5,849 nt of DNA from Alphaproteobacteria bacterium (GTDB lineage Bacteria > Pseudomonadota > Alphaproteobacteria > Micavibrionales > Micavibrionaceae): positions 1 to 5,849 of the forward strand of contig JAJFGT010000246.1 in NCBI GenBank assembly GCA_021776015.1, in the 5' to 3' direction. The notes under the pieces are model-generated. The model was given only the letters and a program-made list of their open reading frames with translations, made no database searches and was not told the origin of the DNA. Within the stretch, counting starts at the first letter, position 1; every line of letters begins with the position of its first letter. Of this stretch, positions 1 to 5,849 are shown piece by piece. The translations under genes were made by a program, and so were the position numbers.

Positions 1-1
1 G

Positions 2-481
2 CTCTTAACTCTGGGTCTAATTATGGTAGAAATGGACAGAAGTGACTTGAGATCACAGCTCTATGGACTTCATAAATCTTTTGGTGCTGTTGTTCTTGCT
101 CTTATGCTCATCCGTGTTCTCTGGTCTTGGCATAGCATCTATACTAAGACCTATCCAAAACCTTTAGACACCCACAAACAATGGGAAAAAAGACTCGCAA
201 AAACAATCTTTGTTTTCTTATATATTTTAGCATTCTCTATGCCACTGAGTGGATGGGGAATGTCATCATCTTATGGCTATTCTGTCAGCGTCTTTCATCT
301 TTTTACACTCCCTGATTTACTTCCAAAAAATGAATTACGCGGAGAATTTTTGGCACAGATTCATATGCTTGGAGGATATGCTCTGATTACTGTCGTTGTC
401 TTACATATAGCTGGTGCTCTCAAACATCATTTCATCGATCGCGATGCAACGTTAAAGCGTATGCTCCCCTTTGTGAAATAA
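2..481 (+). CDS. Cytochrome b561 family protein, 5' end cut by window edge
   Basis: This is a di-heme cytochrome b561 of the bacterial CybB type, an inner-membrane protein that moves electrons to or from the quinone pool. The frame is open to the left edge: seven codons (LLTLGLI) precede the first visible Met at 23 and look like the end of transmembrane helix 1, so that Met is probably internal. Counting from it, hydrophobic segments lie near residues 19-36, 62-80 and 115-134. The helix-2 heme ligand is His17 (LYGLHKSFG). His114 and His128 in the last helix have the 14-residue spacing of the E. coli CybB pair. The fourth ligand, expected about 32 residues before His17, falls outside the window. 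The C-terminus (KHHFIDRDATLKRMLPF) matches the family ending, so the 3' end is intact. The physiological electron partner cannot be read from the sequence. Confidence 0.9.
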   Translation, partial: LLTLGLIMVEMDRSDLRSQLYGLHKSFGAVVLALMLIRVLWSWHSIYTKTYPKPLDTHKQWEKRLAKTIFVFLYILAFSMPLSGWGMSSSYGYSVSVFHLFTLPDLLPKNELRGEFLAQIHMLGGYALITVVVLHIAGALKHHFIDRDATLKRMLPFVK

Positions 482-507
482 AAGGACTCTGATTCTTTTA
501 AAAAAAC

Positions 508-516
508 TGCTATAGT
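508..516 (+). promoter_or_regulatory. Candidate extended -10 promoter of the GST-SDR genes
   Basis: TGcTATAGT matches the extended -10 pattern TGnTATAAT with one mismatch. No good -35 is seen at the usual distance (TCTGAT at 488-493), which extended -10 promoters tolerate. An A/T-rich run (496-506) lies just upstream. Transcription would start near 522-525, directly before the ATG at 526. A six-base inverted repeat (TCTGAT at 488-493, ATCAGA at 518-523) brackets the element and could be chance or an operator. This is pattern matching only. Confidence 0.4.
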
Positions 517-525
517 TATCAGATT

Positions 526-1194
526 ATGAGAACACTTTACTATTTATGGCTTCAACCTTTCTCCCGAAAGATCAGGCTCCTTTTATCTGAAAAAGGGTTG
601 GATTTTGATTTGGAAGTTGAGAAAATTTGGGAACGACGGACTGAATTTTTAGCTCTAAATCCTGCAGGAGACGTCCCTGTTCTTATCGAACCTGATGGCA
701 CGACCCTTTCAAATAGTACTGTCATTTCTGAATATCTTGAGGAAGTTTATCCTGAGATTTCCCTGTTAGGGCAAGACCCGATTCAGCGGGGAGAAGTCCG
801 CCGTCTTGTTGGGTGGTTTGATGTAAAATTTAATCGTGAGGTTACGGATAACCTTCTTGGTGAAAAATTGATGAAACGAGTTCTCCATTTAGGTGAACCT
901 CATGGGCCTTCTGTACGAGCAGGACATGCAAACATTCATTATCATCTAGACTATATTGGATTTTTGACAGAGCGTCGCCAGTGGCTTGCAGGAGACTTTT
1001 TCTCTCTTGCTGATATTGCTGCTGCTGCGCATCTTTCTGCTATTGACTATATGGGGGATGTCCCATGGGATGAACATCATCCTGCTCGAGACTGGTATGC
1101 TCGCATTAAATCTCGCCCAAGCTTTCAACCCCTTCTTGAGGAACGTATCCCCGGATTTGTTCCATCAAAGCATTATGAAGATACTAACTTCTGA
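526..1194 (+). CDS. Glutathione S-transferase family protein
   Basis: This is a complete 222-residue cytosolic GST-fold protein, a normal length for the family. The N-terminal thioredoxin-like domain spans about residues 1-75, with Ser13 in PFSRKIR at the usual catalytic position, the cis-proline Pro51 in NPAGDVPVL, and Asn63-Ser64 where the glutathione gamma-glutamyl binding pair (usually Glu/Gln-Ser) sits. The helical C-terminal domain carries the N-capping box Ser160-x-x-Asp163 (FSLADIAAA). The family conjugates or reduces substrates with glutathione, but the substrate here is unknown. I recall this type as a conserved alphaproteobacterial protein often encoded beside queG and an SDR gene. 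The ATG at 526 is the only possible start: the frame is closed by TAA at 499-501 with no start codon except ATT between. No Shine-Dalgarno sequence is visible in the 25 bases upstream. The next gene starts 13 bases after the stop. Confidence 0.93.
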   Translation: MRTLYYLWLQPFSRKIRLLLSEKGLDFDLEVEKIWERRTEFLALNPAGDVPVLIEPDGTTLSNSTVISEYLEEVYPEISLLGQDPIQRGEVRRLVGWFDVKFNREVTDNLLGEKLMKRVLHLGEPHGPSVRAGHANIHYHLDYIGFLTERRQWLAGDFFSLADIAAAAHLSAIDYMGDVPWDEHHPARDWYARIKSRPSFQPLLEERIPGFVPSKHYEDTNF

Positions 1195-1207
1195 TCTATG
1201 AGTAACA

Positions 1208-2104
1208 ATGAAATATAAGAAATTATTTTGTTTTGGATTCGGCTATGTATGTAGTCATCTTGAAAAATCTTTAAGAAATTCAGATAGTTCTTATACATGG
1301 GAAATAGGAGGGACGACAACAAATCCTGAAAAGCAAATCCTTATGGAAGAGCGAAATGTTTCTCTTGTTGTACAAGATCAAGATCAGGATCAAGGTCTTT
1401 CAGACATATCTTCTCTTCTTCAAGGTGTTACACATCTTTTAATTTCCATTCCACCTCAAAATTTAGGCTGTCCTGTTTTTAGATCTTATCTTAGAGATAT
1501 TGTAAATATTGAAACACTAGAATGGATTGGTTATCTCTCAACAACAGGGGTCTATGGTGATCGTCATGGAGATTGGGTTGATGAAACATCTGAAATTCAA
1601 CCTTCAACCATCAGAGGTACACGACGCGCCAAAGCCGAAGAACAGTGGTTATCCCTTTTCAGACGCTATAATGCCCCTGTTCATATTTTCCGATTAGCGG
1701 GTATTTATGGCGTAGGACGCAGTGCTATTGATTCTGTTCAAGTAGGAATTGCTCGTAGAATCTATAAAGAAAATCATGTTTTCAACCGTATTCATATTGA
1801 TGATATTACCCAAATTTTAGAAACTTCTATGTTACGCCCCAAAGCAGGAGCAATTTATAATGTTAGTGACGACGAACCCGTTCCAAGCCATATGATCATT
1901 GCTGAAGCTGCACGTTTACTGGGCGTACAAGAACCTCCATTAATTGATATAGAACTTGCAGATTTACCTCCTATTACACAAAGTTTTTATTCTGATAACA
2001 AACGTGTCCGTAATACTCTTATCAAGGAAGAATTGGGTATAAAGCTCAAATATCCCACTTACAGAGATGGACTAAAACAATGTTACGAGAGTGTATTTTT
2101 ATAA
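1208..2104 (+). CDS. Atypical SDR family NAD(P)-binding protein (YeeZ-like)
   Basis: This 298-residue protein has a Rossmann fold of the extended/atypical short-chain dehydrogenase class. The dinucleotide-binding glycine motif is at residues 9-18 (FGFGYVCSHL). A core strand motif follows at 78-83 (LISIPP), the STTGVYGD signature at 111-118, FRLAGIYGVGRS at 161-172 and the substrate-domain motif NRIHIDDI at 193-200. The classical catalytic YxxxK is not evident: the corresponding stretch near 136-143 reads RGTRRAKA. That is typical of YeeZ-like atypical SDRs, so a standard dehydrogenase reaction should not be assumed and the function is unknown. An Asp-Gln repeat occupies residues 56-62. The ATG at 1208 is forced by an in-frame TGA at 1199-1201. 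It lacks a strong Shine-Dalgarno, so translation may be coupled to the GST gene 13 bases upstream. Confidence 0.85.
   Translation: MKYKKLFCFGFGYVCSHLEKSLRNSDSSYTWEIGGTTTNPEKQILMEERNVSLVVQDQDQDQGLSDISSLLQGVTHLLISIPPQNLGCPVFRSYLRDIVNIETLEWIGYLSTTGVYGDRHGDWVDETSEIQPSTIRGTRRAKAEEQWLSLFRRYNAPVHIFRLAGIYGVGRSAIDSVQVGIARRIYKENHVFNRIHIDDITQILETSMLRPKAGAIYNVSDDEPVPSHMIIAEAARLLGVQEPPLIDIELADLPPITQSFYSDNKRVRNTLIKEELGIKLKYPTYRDGLKQCYESVFL
1373..1395 (+). repeat. Hexanucleotide tandem repeat inside the SDR gene
   Basis: The six-base unit CAAGAT occurs as CAAGAT, CAAGAT, CAGGAT and a partial CAAGG. Read in the SDR frame it encodes alternating Gln-Asp (residues 56-62), between the N-terminal strand region and the helix before LLISIPP. 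Gain or loss of a unit would keep the frame and change the protein by two residues. Confidence 0.75.
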
Positions 2105-2112
2105 TATAAGAG

Positions 2113-2130
2113 CTGTTACCTCTGTTACAG
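2113..2130. other. Small imperfect hairpin after the SDR gene
   Basis: CTGTTAC (2113-2119) pairs with GTTACAG (2124-2130) through six base pairs, with one T-T mismatch and a four-base loop. The same stretch contains a direct repeat of CTGTTAC (2113-2119 and 2122-2128). It begins nine bases after the SDR stop codon. No T-run follows on either strand, so it is a poor intrinsic terminator. It could be a 3'-end RNA structure or chance. Confidence 0.3.
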
Positions 2131-2140
2131 AAAACACATC

Positions 2141-2168
2141 TTGCACTTATTTTCCACATATCTATACT
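2141..2168 (+). promoter_or_regulatory. Candidate sigma-70-type promoter of gpsA
   Basis: TTGCAC (2141-2146) and TATACT (2163-2168) are separated by 16 bases. The -10 matches consensus at five of six positions; the -35 keeps the TTG but is otherwise weak. Transcription would start near 2175, giving a leader of about 70 bases before gpsA. It lies in the 140-base gap (2105-2244), the largest non-coding stretch in the window. Some gpsA transcription by read-through from the SDR gene is also possible. Confidence 0.45.
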
Positions 2169-2213
2169 CTCGAGTTTATAAGAGAATTGCATGAAATAGA
2201 TTGTATCTTCACG

Positions 2214-2231
2214 TTAAGATAACTTTCTTAA
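2214..2231. repeat. Perfect 6-bp inverted repeat in the gpsA leader
   Basis: TTAAGA (2214-2219) and TCTTAA (2226-2231) flank a six-base spacer, and the right arm abuts the ribosome binding site. As RNA it would form a weak, A/U-rich stem. As DNA it could be an operator half-site pair. No regulator is indicated, and in AT-rich sequence a chance match is plausible. Confidence 0.4.
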
Positions 2232-2237
2232 AAAGGA
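2231..2237 (+). promoter_or_regulatory. gpsA: Ribosome binding site of gpsA
   Basis: AAAAGGA lies seven bases before the ATG at 2245. It is the clearest Shine-Dalgarno among the rightward genes here and supports that start, which also places the GGGAWG nucleotide-binding motif at the usual distance from the N-terminus. Confidence 0.75.
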
Positions 2238-2244
2238 AAAATAT

Positions 2245-3234
2245 ATGGATAAACATTTAAAAATTGGTGTTCTTGGTGGCGGTGCATGGGGAACGGCACT
2301 GGCTCAAAGTATTATATCATCAGGCAAAAATGTAAAAATATGGGCTCGAGAAGAAGATATTGTAAGCGCGATCAATGAAAAACACGAAAATACTCTGTTT
2401 CTCCCTAATATATCGCTATCAAAAGATCTAAAGGCAACAAATAGCCTAGAAGAAATCTGTAAAAAAGATATTCTTCTTATCGCAACTCCTGCCCAATATA
2501 TACGAGAATTATTCAAAACAATTGCCCCCTATATTAAAGAAGGGCAGCCTGTTGTTCTATGTTCAAAAGGAATTGAAATAGAAACAGGTAGTCTTTTGTC
2601 TCAGGTTTTAGAAGAAGAAATTCCACATGCAAATTGTGCCGTCATGACGGGACCTACCTTTGCTACAGACATTTCCAAAGGAAAACCTAGCTCTATGACA
2701 TTAGCTGTTAAAGATAAGGACATGGCACGTAATCTTAGAAATGCTCTCAATACTAAAAATCTTAGAATCTATGTTACAGACGATATTATAGGTGCTCAAA
2801 TTGGGGGCGCTGTTAAAAATGTGATTGCTATTGCTGCTGGTATTGTAGAAGGACTCAATTATGGAGAAAGCGCTAGAGCGGCTCTTGTCACCAGAGGATT
2901 AGCAGAAATGGAGCGCCTTGCATCAGCAATGGGTGCCAATAAAGAGACATTAATGGGTATGTGTGGTGTTGGAGATTTAATGCTCACATGCTCTAGCTTA
3001 CAATCTCGCAATTATTCTCTTGGTGTCCTTCTTGGGGAAGGACAGACTCTTGAGGAGATCTTAGGGAGCAGAAATTCCGTTACAGAAGGTGTTCATACAT
3101 CAAAAGCTCTTAGGACTATGGCAAAAAACAATGCCGTTGAAATGCCAATTTCAAATGCTGTCTATAAATGCCTCAATGAAAATGCCCCAATTTCTGATCT
3201 CATTGAAGAGCTTCTTGAGCGCCCCTTACCTTAG
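2245..3234 (+). CDS. gpsA: Glycerol-3-phosphate dehydrogenase [NAD(P)+]
   Basis: GpsA is a cytosolic enzyme that reduces dihydroxyacetone phosphate to sn-glycerol 3-phosphate, the backbone precursor of phospholipids. The 329-residue length is typical. The N-terminal Rossmann domain begins at residue 6 with the glycine-rich GGGAWGTALA (11-20). CSKG with Lys108 and GPTFA (136-140; many homologues have GPSFA) follow. The catalytic lysine is Lys191 in GGAVKNVIAIAAGI. GVGDLMLTCSS (241-251), SRN (254-256) and SVTEGVHT (278-285) are the usual C-terminal domain motifs that bind substrate and cofactor. All expected residues are present, so the enzyme should be active. It has its own ribosome binding site and candidate promoter, and is separated by 140 bases from the SDR gene. 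Its stop is 17 bases from the stop of the convergent glutamate dehydrogenase gene. Confidence 0.97.
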   Translation: MDKHLKIGVLGGGAWGTALAQSIISSGKNVKIWAREEDIVSAINEKHENTLFLPNISLSKDLKATNSLEEICKKDILLIATPAQYIRELFKTIAPYIKEGQPVVLCSKGIEIETGSLLSQVLEEEIPHANCAVMTGPTFATDISKGKPSSMTLAVKDKDMARNLRNALNTKNLRIYVTDDIIGAQIGGAVKNVIAIAAGIVEGLNYGESARAALVTRGLAEMERLASAMGANKETLMGMCGVGDLMLTCSSLQSRNYSLGVLLGEGQTLEEILGSRNSVTEGVHTSKALRTMAKNNAVEMPISNAVYKCLNENAPISDLIEELLERPLP

Positions 3235-3251
3235 AAATATTGTAATAATCA

Positions 3252-5849
3252 CTACAACTCATATAAAGAATTGAGCATCTGCTCTATAACGATGAGCATG
3301 GAAATATCAATCTGCTGAGAATCCCGCATAATCCAAATTTTTGCTTTGATTTGCTCAGAACGTAGTGATTTATTTCGACACCATTCTTCAATTAACTCTG
3401 GAGAAATTTTAACCGTCTTTTCTGTACAATCGACAATATATTGTTCTGCAATTTTTGCCTGAGACATATATAATTTACTCCTAATCTCTCGGAGAGCTTG
3501 CCCTGACCAAATTCCAGAGGCCAAAAGATGACGACTTTGTGTCCGCAGCCAATAAATATGAAAGTGTTCTCCAATTACGTAGTAAACATGCGCCATATCT
3601 CTAATTGGAATTTTGCGTTGCTCTGCAATAAGAATGATATTTCCAATGGCACTCATCGGAGATAAATAGGTAATGTCACGCGCTATATCTTCAGGAATCC
3701 CCTCCTCCATATAATCAGACATAATCATATTTAAACGTGTTAAACGCGCTTCTGGGAGGATCTCTACGAGATCCTGACGCAAAGCTTTTACTGCTTTTTT
3801 GAAAATAGGCGCTTGTTGAATAGGATTAAGATTTCCCCCTCGTCTCTTTGCAAGCCATGTAATTTGCCGTTCAATAATTTTAGATACATCACTCAATATT
3901 TTTATTTGAACAGATGGGTCAACCTTTCCATCCAAAGATTCTATATCGTTCCATAGAGCCTGTAATTCAAACGCATGGCTAATAATTAGATACGCATTAA
4001 AAATAGTTTCTAAAGAGGCTCCTGTATTATTGATAACATTATTTACAAAGGTTGGGCCGAAACGATTTACAATCGTATTGGCCAACTGTGTAGCAATAAT
4101 TTCTCTTCGCAGAGGATGAATAAGAATCTCTTTCTTATATTTTTTAACAAGGATAGAAGGAAAATATTTTAATAAAATCTCTTCCATCATGGAATGATCT
4201 GGAATATTTGTGGAAAGGAGATCTTTTGTAAGGATGTTTTTTGCGTAACATTGCAAAGTCGCTAATTCTGGAGGGTATAAGCCTTTTCCCTCTTTGAGAC
4301 GAAAGTCTATTTCTTCTTCATTGGGAAGAAATTCTAATGTAGGATTCAGTAAATTCTTTTCCTCGAGCATTTGTATATATTCTACCTGTGCAAGAAGAGT
4401 TCTCGGTGCTGTAAACGTCATAAGACTCATAGCCTGAGCTTGCTGATAATTATGACCGAGAACAAGGTCTTCAACGTCTTTTGTCATTTGCTCAAGTAAT
4501 TTATTTCTACTCTCTAATGTTAAACTTCGTTTTTTCCCATATACCAATTTATTCAAAAGAATTTTGATATTAACTTCATGGTCTGAAGAATCAACACCTC
4601 CCATATTGTCAATAAAATCTGCATTCACCCTTCCACCTTGAGTTGCATATTCAATTCGAGCTAGCTGTGTAACACCAAGATTTGCGCCTTCTCCAATGAC
4701 TTGAGCTTGTACATCATTCGCATTAATACGTAGATTATCATTAGCCTTATCACTAACATCTGCATGATTTTCAGATGTGGATTTAATATAAGTCCCTATT
4801 CCTCCAAACCACAAAAGATCTGTTTGAGACTTCAACATAATCTTTATTAACTCATGAGGAGCGATCTCATCAACCTGAATTCCAAAGCGTTCTTTGATCT
4901 GTGCTGTAAGCTTTAGAGTCTTATCATGTCGATTATAAATTTGGCCTCCTTTAGATAGGAGTTTTTGATCATAGTAATCCCATCCCTTTACAGCATCAAA
5001 AAGGCGTTGCCTTTCACTCCAGCTCTTCATTGGATCTGGGTTCGGGTCACAGAAAATATGAAGATGGTTAAAGGCTCCTATCAGACAAATATGTTTGGAG
5101 AGAAGCATCCCATTTCCAAAAACATCTCCTCCCATATCCCCTACACCAATCACATCAAAATTTTGAGATTGTATATCTCGTCCTGCTTCACGAAAATGAC
5201 GCTTTACAGACTCCCAAGCTCCTCGTGCAGTAATACCCATGACTTTATGGTCATATCCAGCTGAACCTCCAGATGCAAAGGCATCATCCAACCAAAATCC
5301 ATATTCTCGAGATACTCCATTTGCAATATCAGAAAAAGTAGCCGTTCCCTTATCTGCAGCAACAACTAAATAAGGATCGTCACCATCTCGTCGAACAACA
5401 TGATGAGGGAAAATTGTTTTTTGATTTTCTACATTATCGGTAATATCTAGTAACGCACGAATAAAAATTTTATAACAAGCGATACCTTCTTTTAGTAAAT
5501 CCTGTCGATCTCCAGAGAGCGGGGGTTGTTTTACAATAAAGCCTCCTTTTGCTCCCATTGGAACAATAACAGAATTTTTGACCATCTGTGCCTTCATTAA
5601 ACCTAAAACTTCAGTTCTAAAGTCTTCATGGCGATCCGACCAGCGTAAGCCCCCTCGAGAAATCTCCCCCCCTCGTAAGTGAACACCTTCAATACGCGCA
5701 GAGTAAACAAAAATCTCTCGATAAGGTTTAGGATCAGGAAGAGATACAATGTTCTGACTGTCCAATTTTATTGAAACGTAATCTTTAGAGAATCCTGAGT
5801 CATCAGGTTGGAAAAAATTGGTTCGTAAAACAGACTCAATGACCATCCA
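3252..5849 (-). CDS. Large NAD-specific glutamate dehydrogenase, catalytic and C-terminal part (N-terminus beyond window)
   Basis: This is the C-terminal 865 residues of the roughly 1,600-residue GDH-180 class (gdhB in Pseudomonas, gdhZ in Caulobacter). The enzyme oxidatively deaminates glutamate to 2-oxoglutarate and ammonium with NAD+, feeding the TCA cycle. The frame stays open at the right edge, so the Met at 5844-5846 is internal and the N-terminal half (ACT-like regulatory modules in known members) lies outside. Counted from that Met, the catalytic domain shows GGLRWSDR (65-72), KAQMVKN (85-91), PMGAKGGF (96-103) and VVAADKGTATF (161-171). The NAD-binding loop GVGDMGGDVFGNGM is at 234-247, GGIGTYIKS at 348-356 and VIGEGANLGVTQ at 383-394. 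From about 490 on, the protein is the long, mainly helical C-terminal region of this class. No frameshift or internal stop is seen. In studied members activity is controlled allosterically; the promoter is outside the window. Confidence 0.96.
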   Translation of the reverse strand, partial: WMVIESVLRTNFFQPDDSGFSKDYVSIKLDSQNIVSLPDPKPYREIFVYSARIEGVHLRGGEISRGGLRWSDRHEDFRTEVLGLMKAQMVKNSVIVPMGAKGGFIVKQPPLSGDRQDLLKEGIACYKIFIRALLDITDNVENQKTIFPHHVVRRDGDDPYLVVAADKGTATFSDIANGVSREYGFWLDDAFASGGSAGYDHKVMGITARGAWESVKRHFREAGRDIQSQNFDVIGVGDMGGDVFGNGMLLSKHICLIGAFNHLHIFCDPNPDPMKSWSERQRLFDAVKGWDYYDQKLLSKGGQIYNRHDKTLKLTAQIKERFGIQVDEIAPHELIKIMLKSQTDLLWFGGIGTYIKSTSENHADVSDKANDNLRINANDVQAQVIGEGANLGVTQLARIEYATQGGRVNADFIDNMGGVDSSDHEVNIKILLNKLVYGKKRSLTLESRNKLLEQMTKDVEDLVLGHNYQQAQAMSLMTFTAPRTLLAQVEYIQMLEEKNLLNPTLEFLPNEEEIDFRLKEGKGLYPPELATLQCYAKNILTKDLLSTNIPDHSMMEEILLKYFPSILVKKYKKEILIHPLRREIIATQLANTIVNRFGPTFVNNVINNTGASLETIFNAYLIISHAFELQALWNDIESLDGKVDPSVQIKILSDVSKIIERQITWLAKRRGGNLNPIQQAPIFKKAVKALRQDLVEILPEARLTRLNMIMSDYMEEGIPEDIARDITYLSPMSAIGNIILIAEQRKIPIRDMAHVYYVIGEHFHIYWLRTQSRHLLASGIWSGQALREIRSKLYMSQAKIAEQYIVDCTEKTVKISPELIEEWCRNKSLRSEQIKAKIWIMRDSQQIDISMLIVIEQMLNSLYEL

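Noticed and set aside
496..506. TTTTAAAAAAA as a terminator of the cytochrome b561 gene
   Set aside because: No GC-rich stem precedes it. It is better read as AT-rich spacer upstream of the GST promoter candidate.
946..1201. Short open frames overlapping the GST gene on both strands (946-1128 leftward, 986-1201 rightward)
   Set aside because: They overlap the conserved C-terminal GST domain in other frames and have low-complexity translations. They are shadow frames.
1195..1207. Remnant of a degraded gene between GST and SDR
   Set aside because: Thirteen bases are too few to carry any detectable remnant. Only the comparative question about queG is kept, as a finding.
2304..2516. Leftward open frame of 70 codons within gpsA
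   Set aside because: It is antisense to the conserved Rossmann domain of GpsA, with no start signals or recognisable motif.
3273..3298. GAGCA/TGCTC arms near the dehydrogenase 3' end as an intrinsic terminator
   Set aside because: The stem is only five pairs, has alternative pairings and is not followed by a T-run on either strand.
4965..5264. Rightward open frame of 99 codons inside the glutamate dehydrogenase gene
   Set aside because: It lies antisense to the most conserved catalytic part of the dehydrogenase, has no visible ribosome binding site, and its translation resembles no family I recognise. It is a shadow of the real gene.

Overview
The window reads as ordinary housekeeping chromosome from an AT-rich alphaproteobacterium. 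Two things support this: a very large NAD-dependent glutamate dehydrogenase of the 180-kDa type, and a GST followed by an atypical SDR protein with alphaproteobacterial-looking sequences. The GST most resembles versions I recall from Rhodospirillales/Acetobacteraceae. With the low GC (by eye around or below 40%), this would fit a low-GC, possibly host-associated acetic acid bacterium. That placement is inference only. I see no RNA gene, CRISPR array, insertion sequence, prophage or defence gene.

Layout: positions 2-3234 read rightward. They hold the 3' part of a cytochrome b561 gene (cut by the left edge), a GST-fold protein, an atypical SDR / YeeZ-like NAD(P)-binding protein, and gpsA. The rest, 3252-5849, reads leftward and is the catalytic plus C-terminal part of the large glutamate dehydrogenase, whose N-terminal half lies beyond the right edge. 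gpsA and the dehydrogenase gene converge with 17 bases between their stop codons. No gap between genes exceeds 300 bases; the largest is 140 bases, upstream of gpsA.

The GST and SDR genes are 13 bases apart and probably co-transcribed. A candidate extended -10 promoter lies so close to the GST start that the transcript could be leaderless. gpsA has its own clear ribosome binding site, a candidate promoter and a small inverted repeat in its leader. Functionally the genes cover membrane electron transfer (b561), a glutathione-linked or redox function (GST), an unassigned NAD(P)-binding role (SDR), glycerol-3-phosphate supply for phospholipids (GpsA) and glutamate catabolism into the TCA cycle (GDH). 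They do not form one pathway.

I found no convincing new system. The observations most worth checking are the possible leaderless GST start, the GST-SDR junction where many alphaproteobacteria carry queG, and a hexanucleotide repeat encoding an Asp-Gln tract in the SDR protein.
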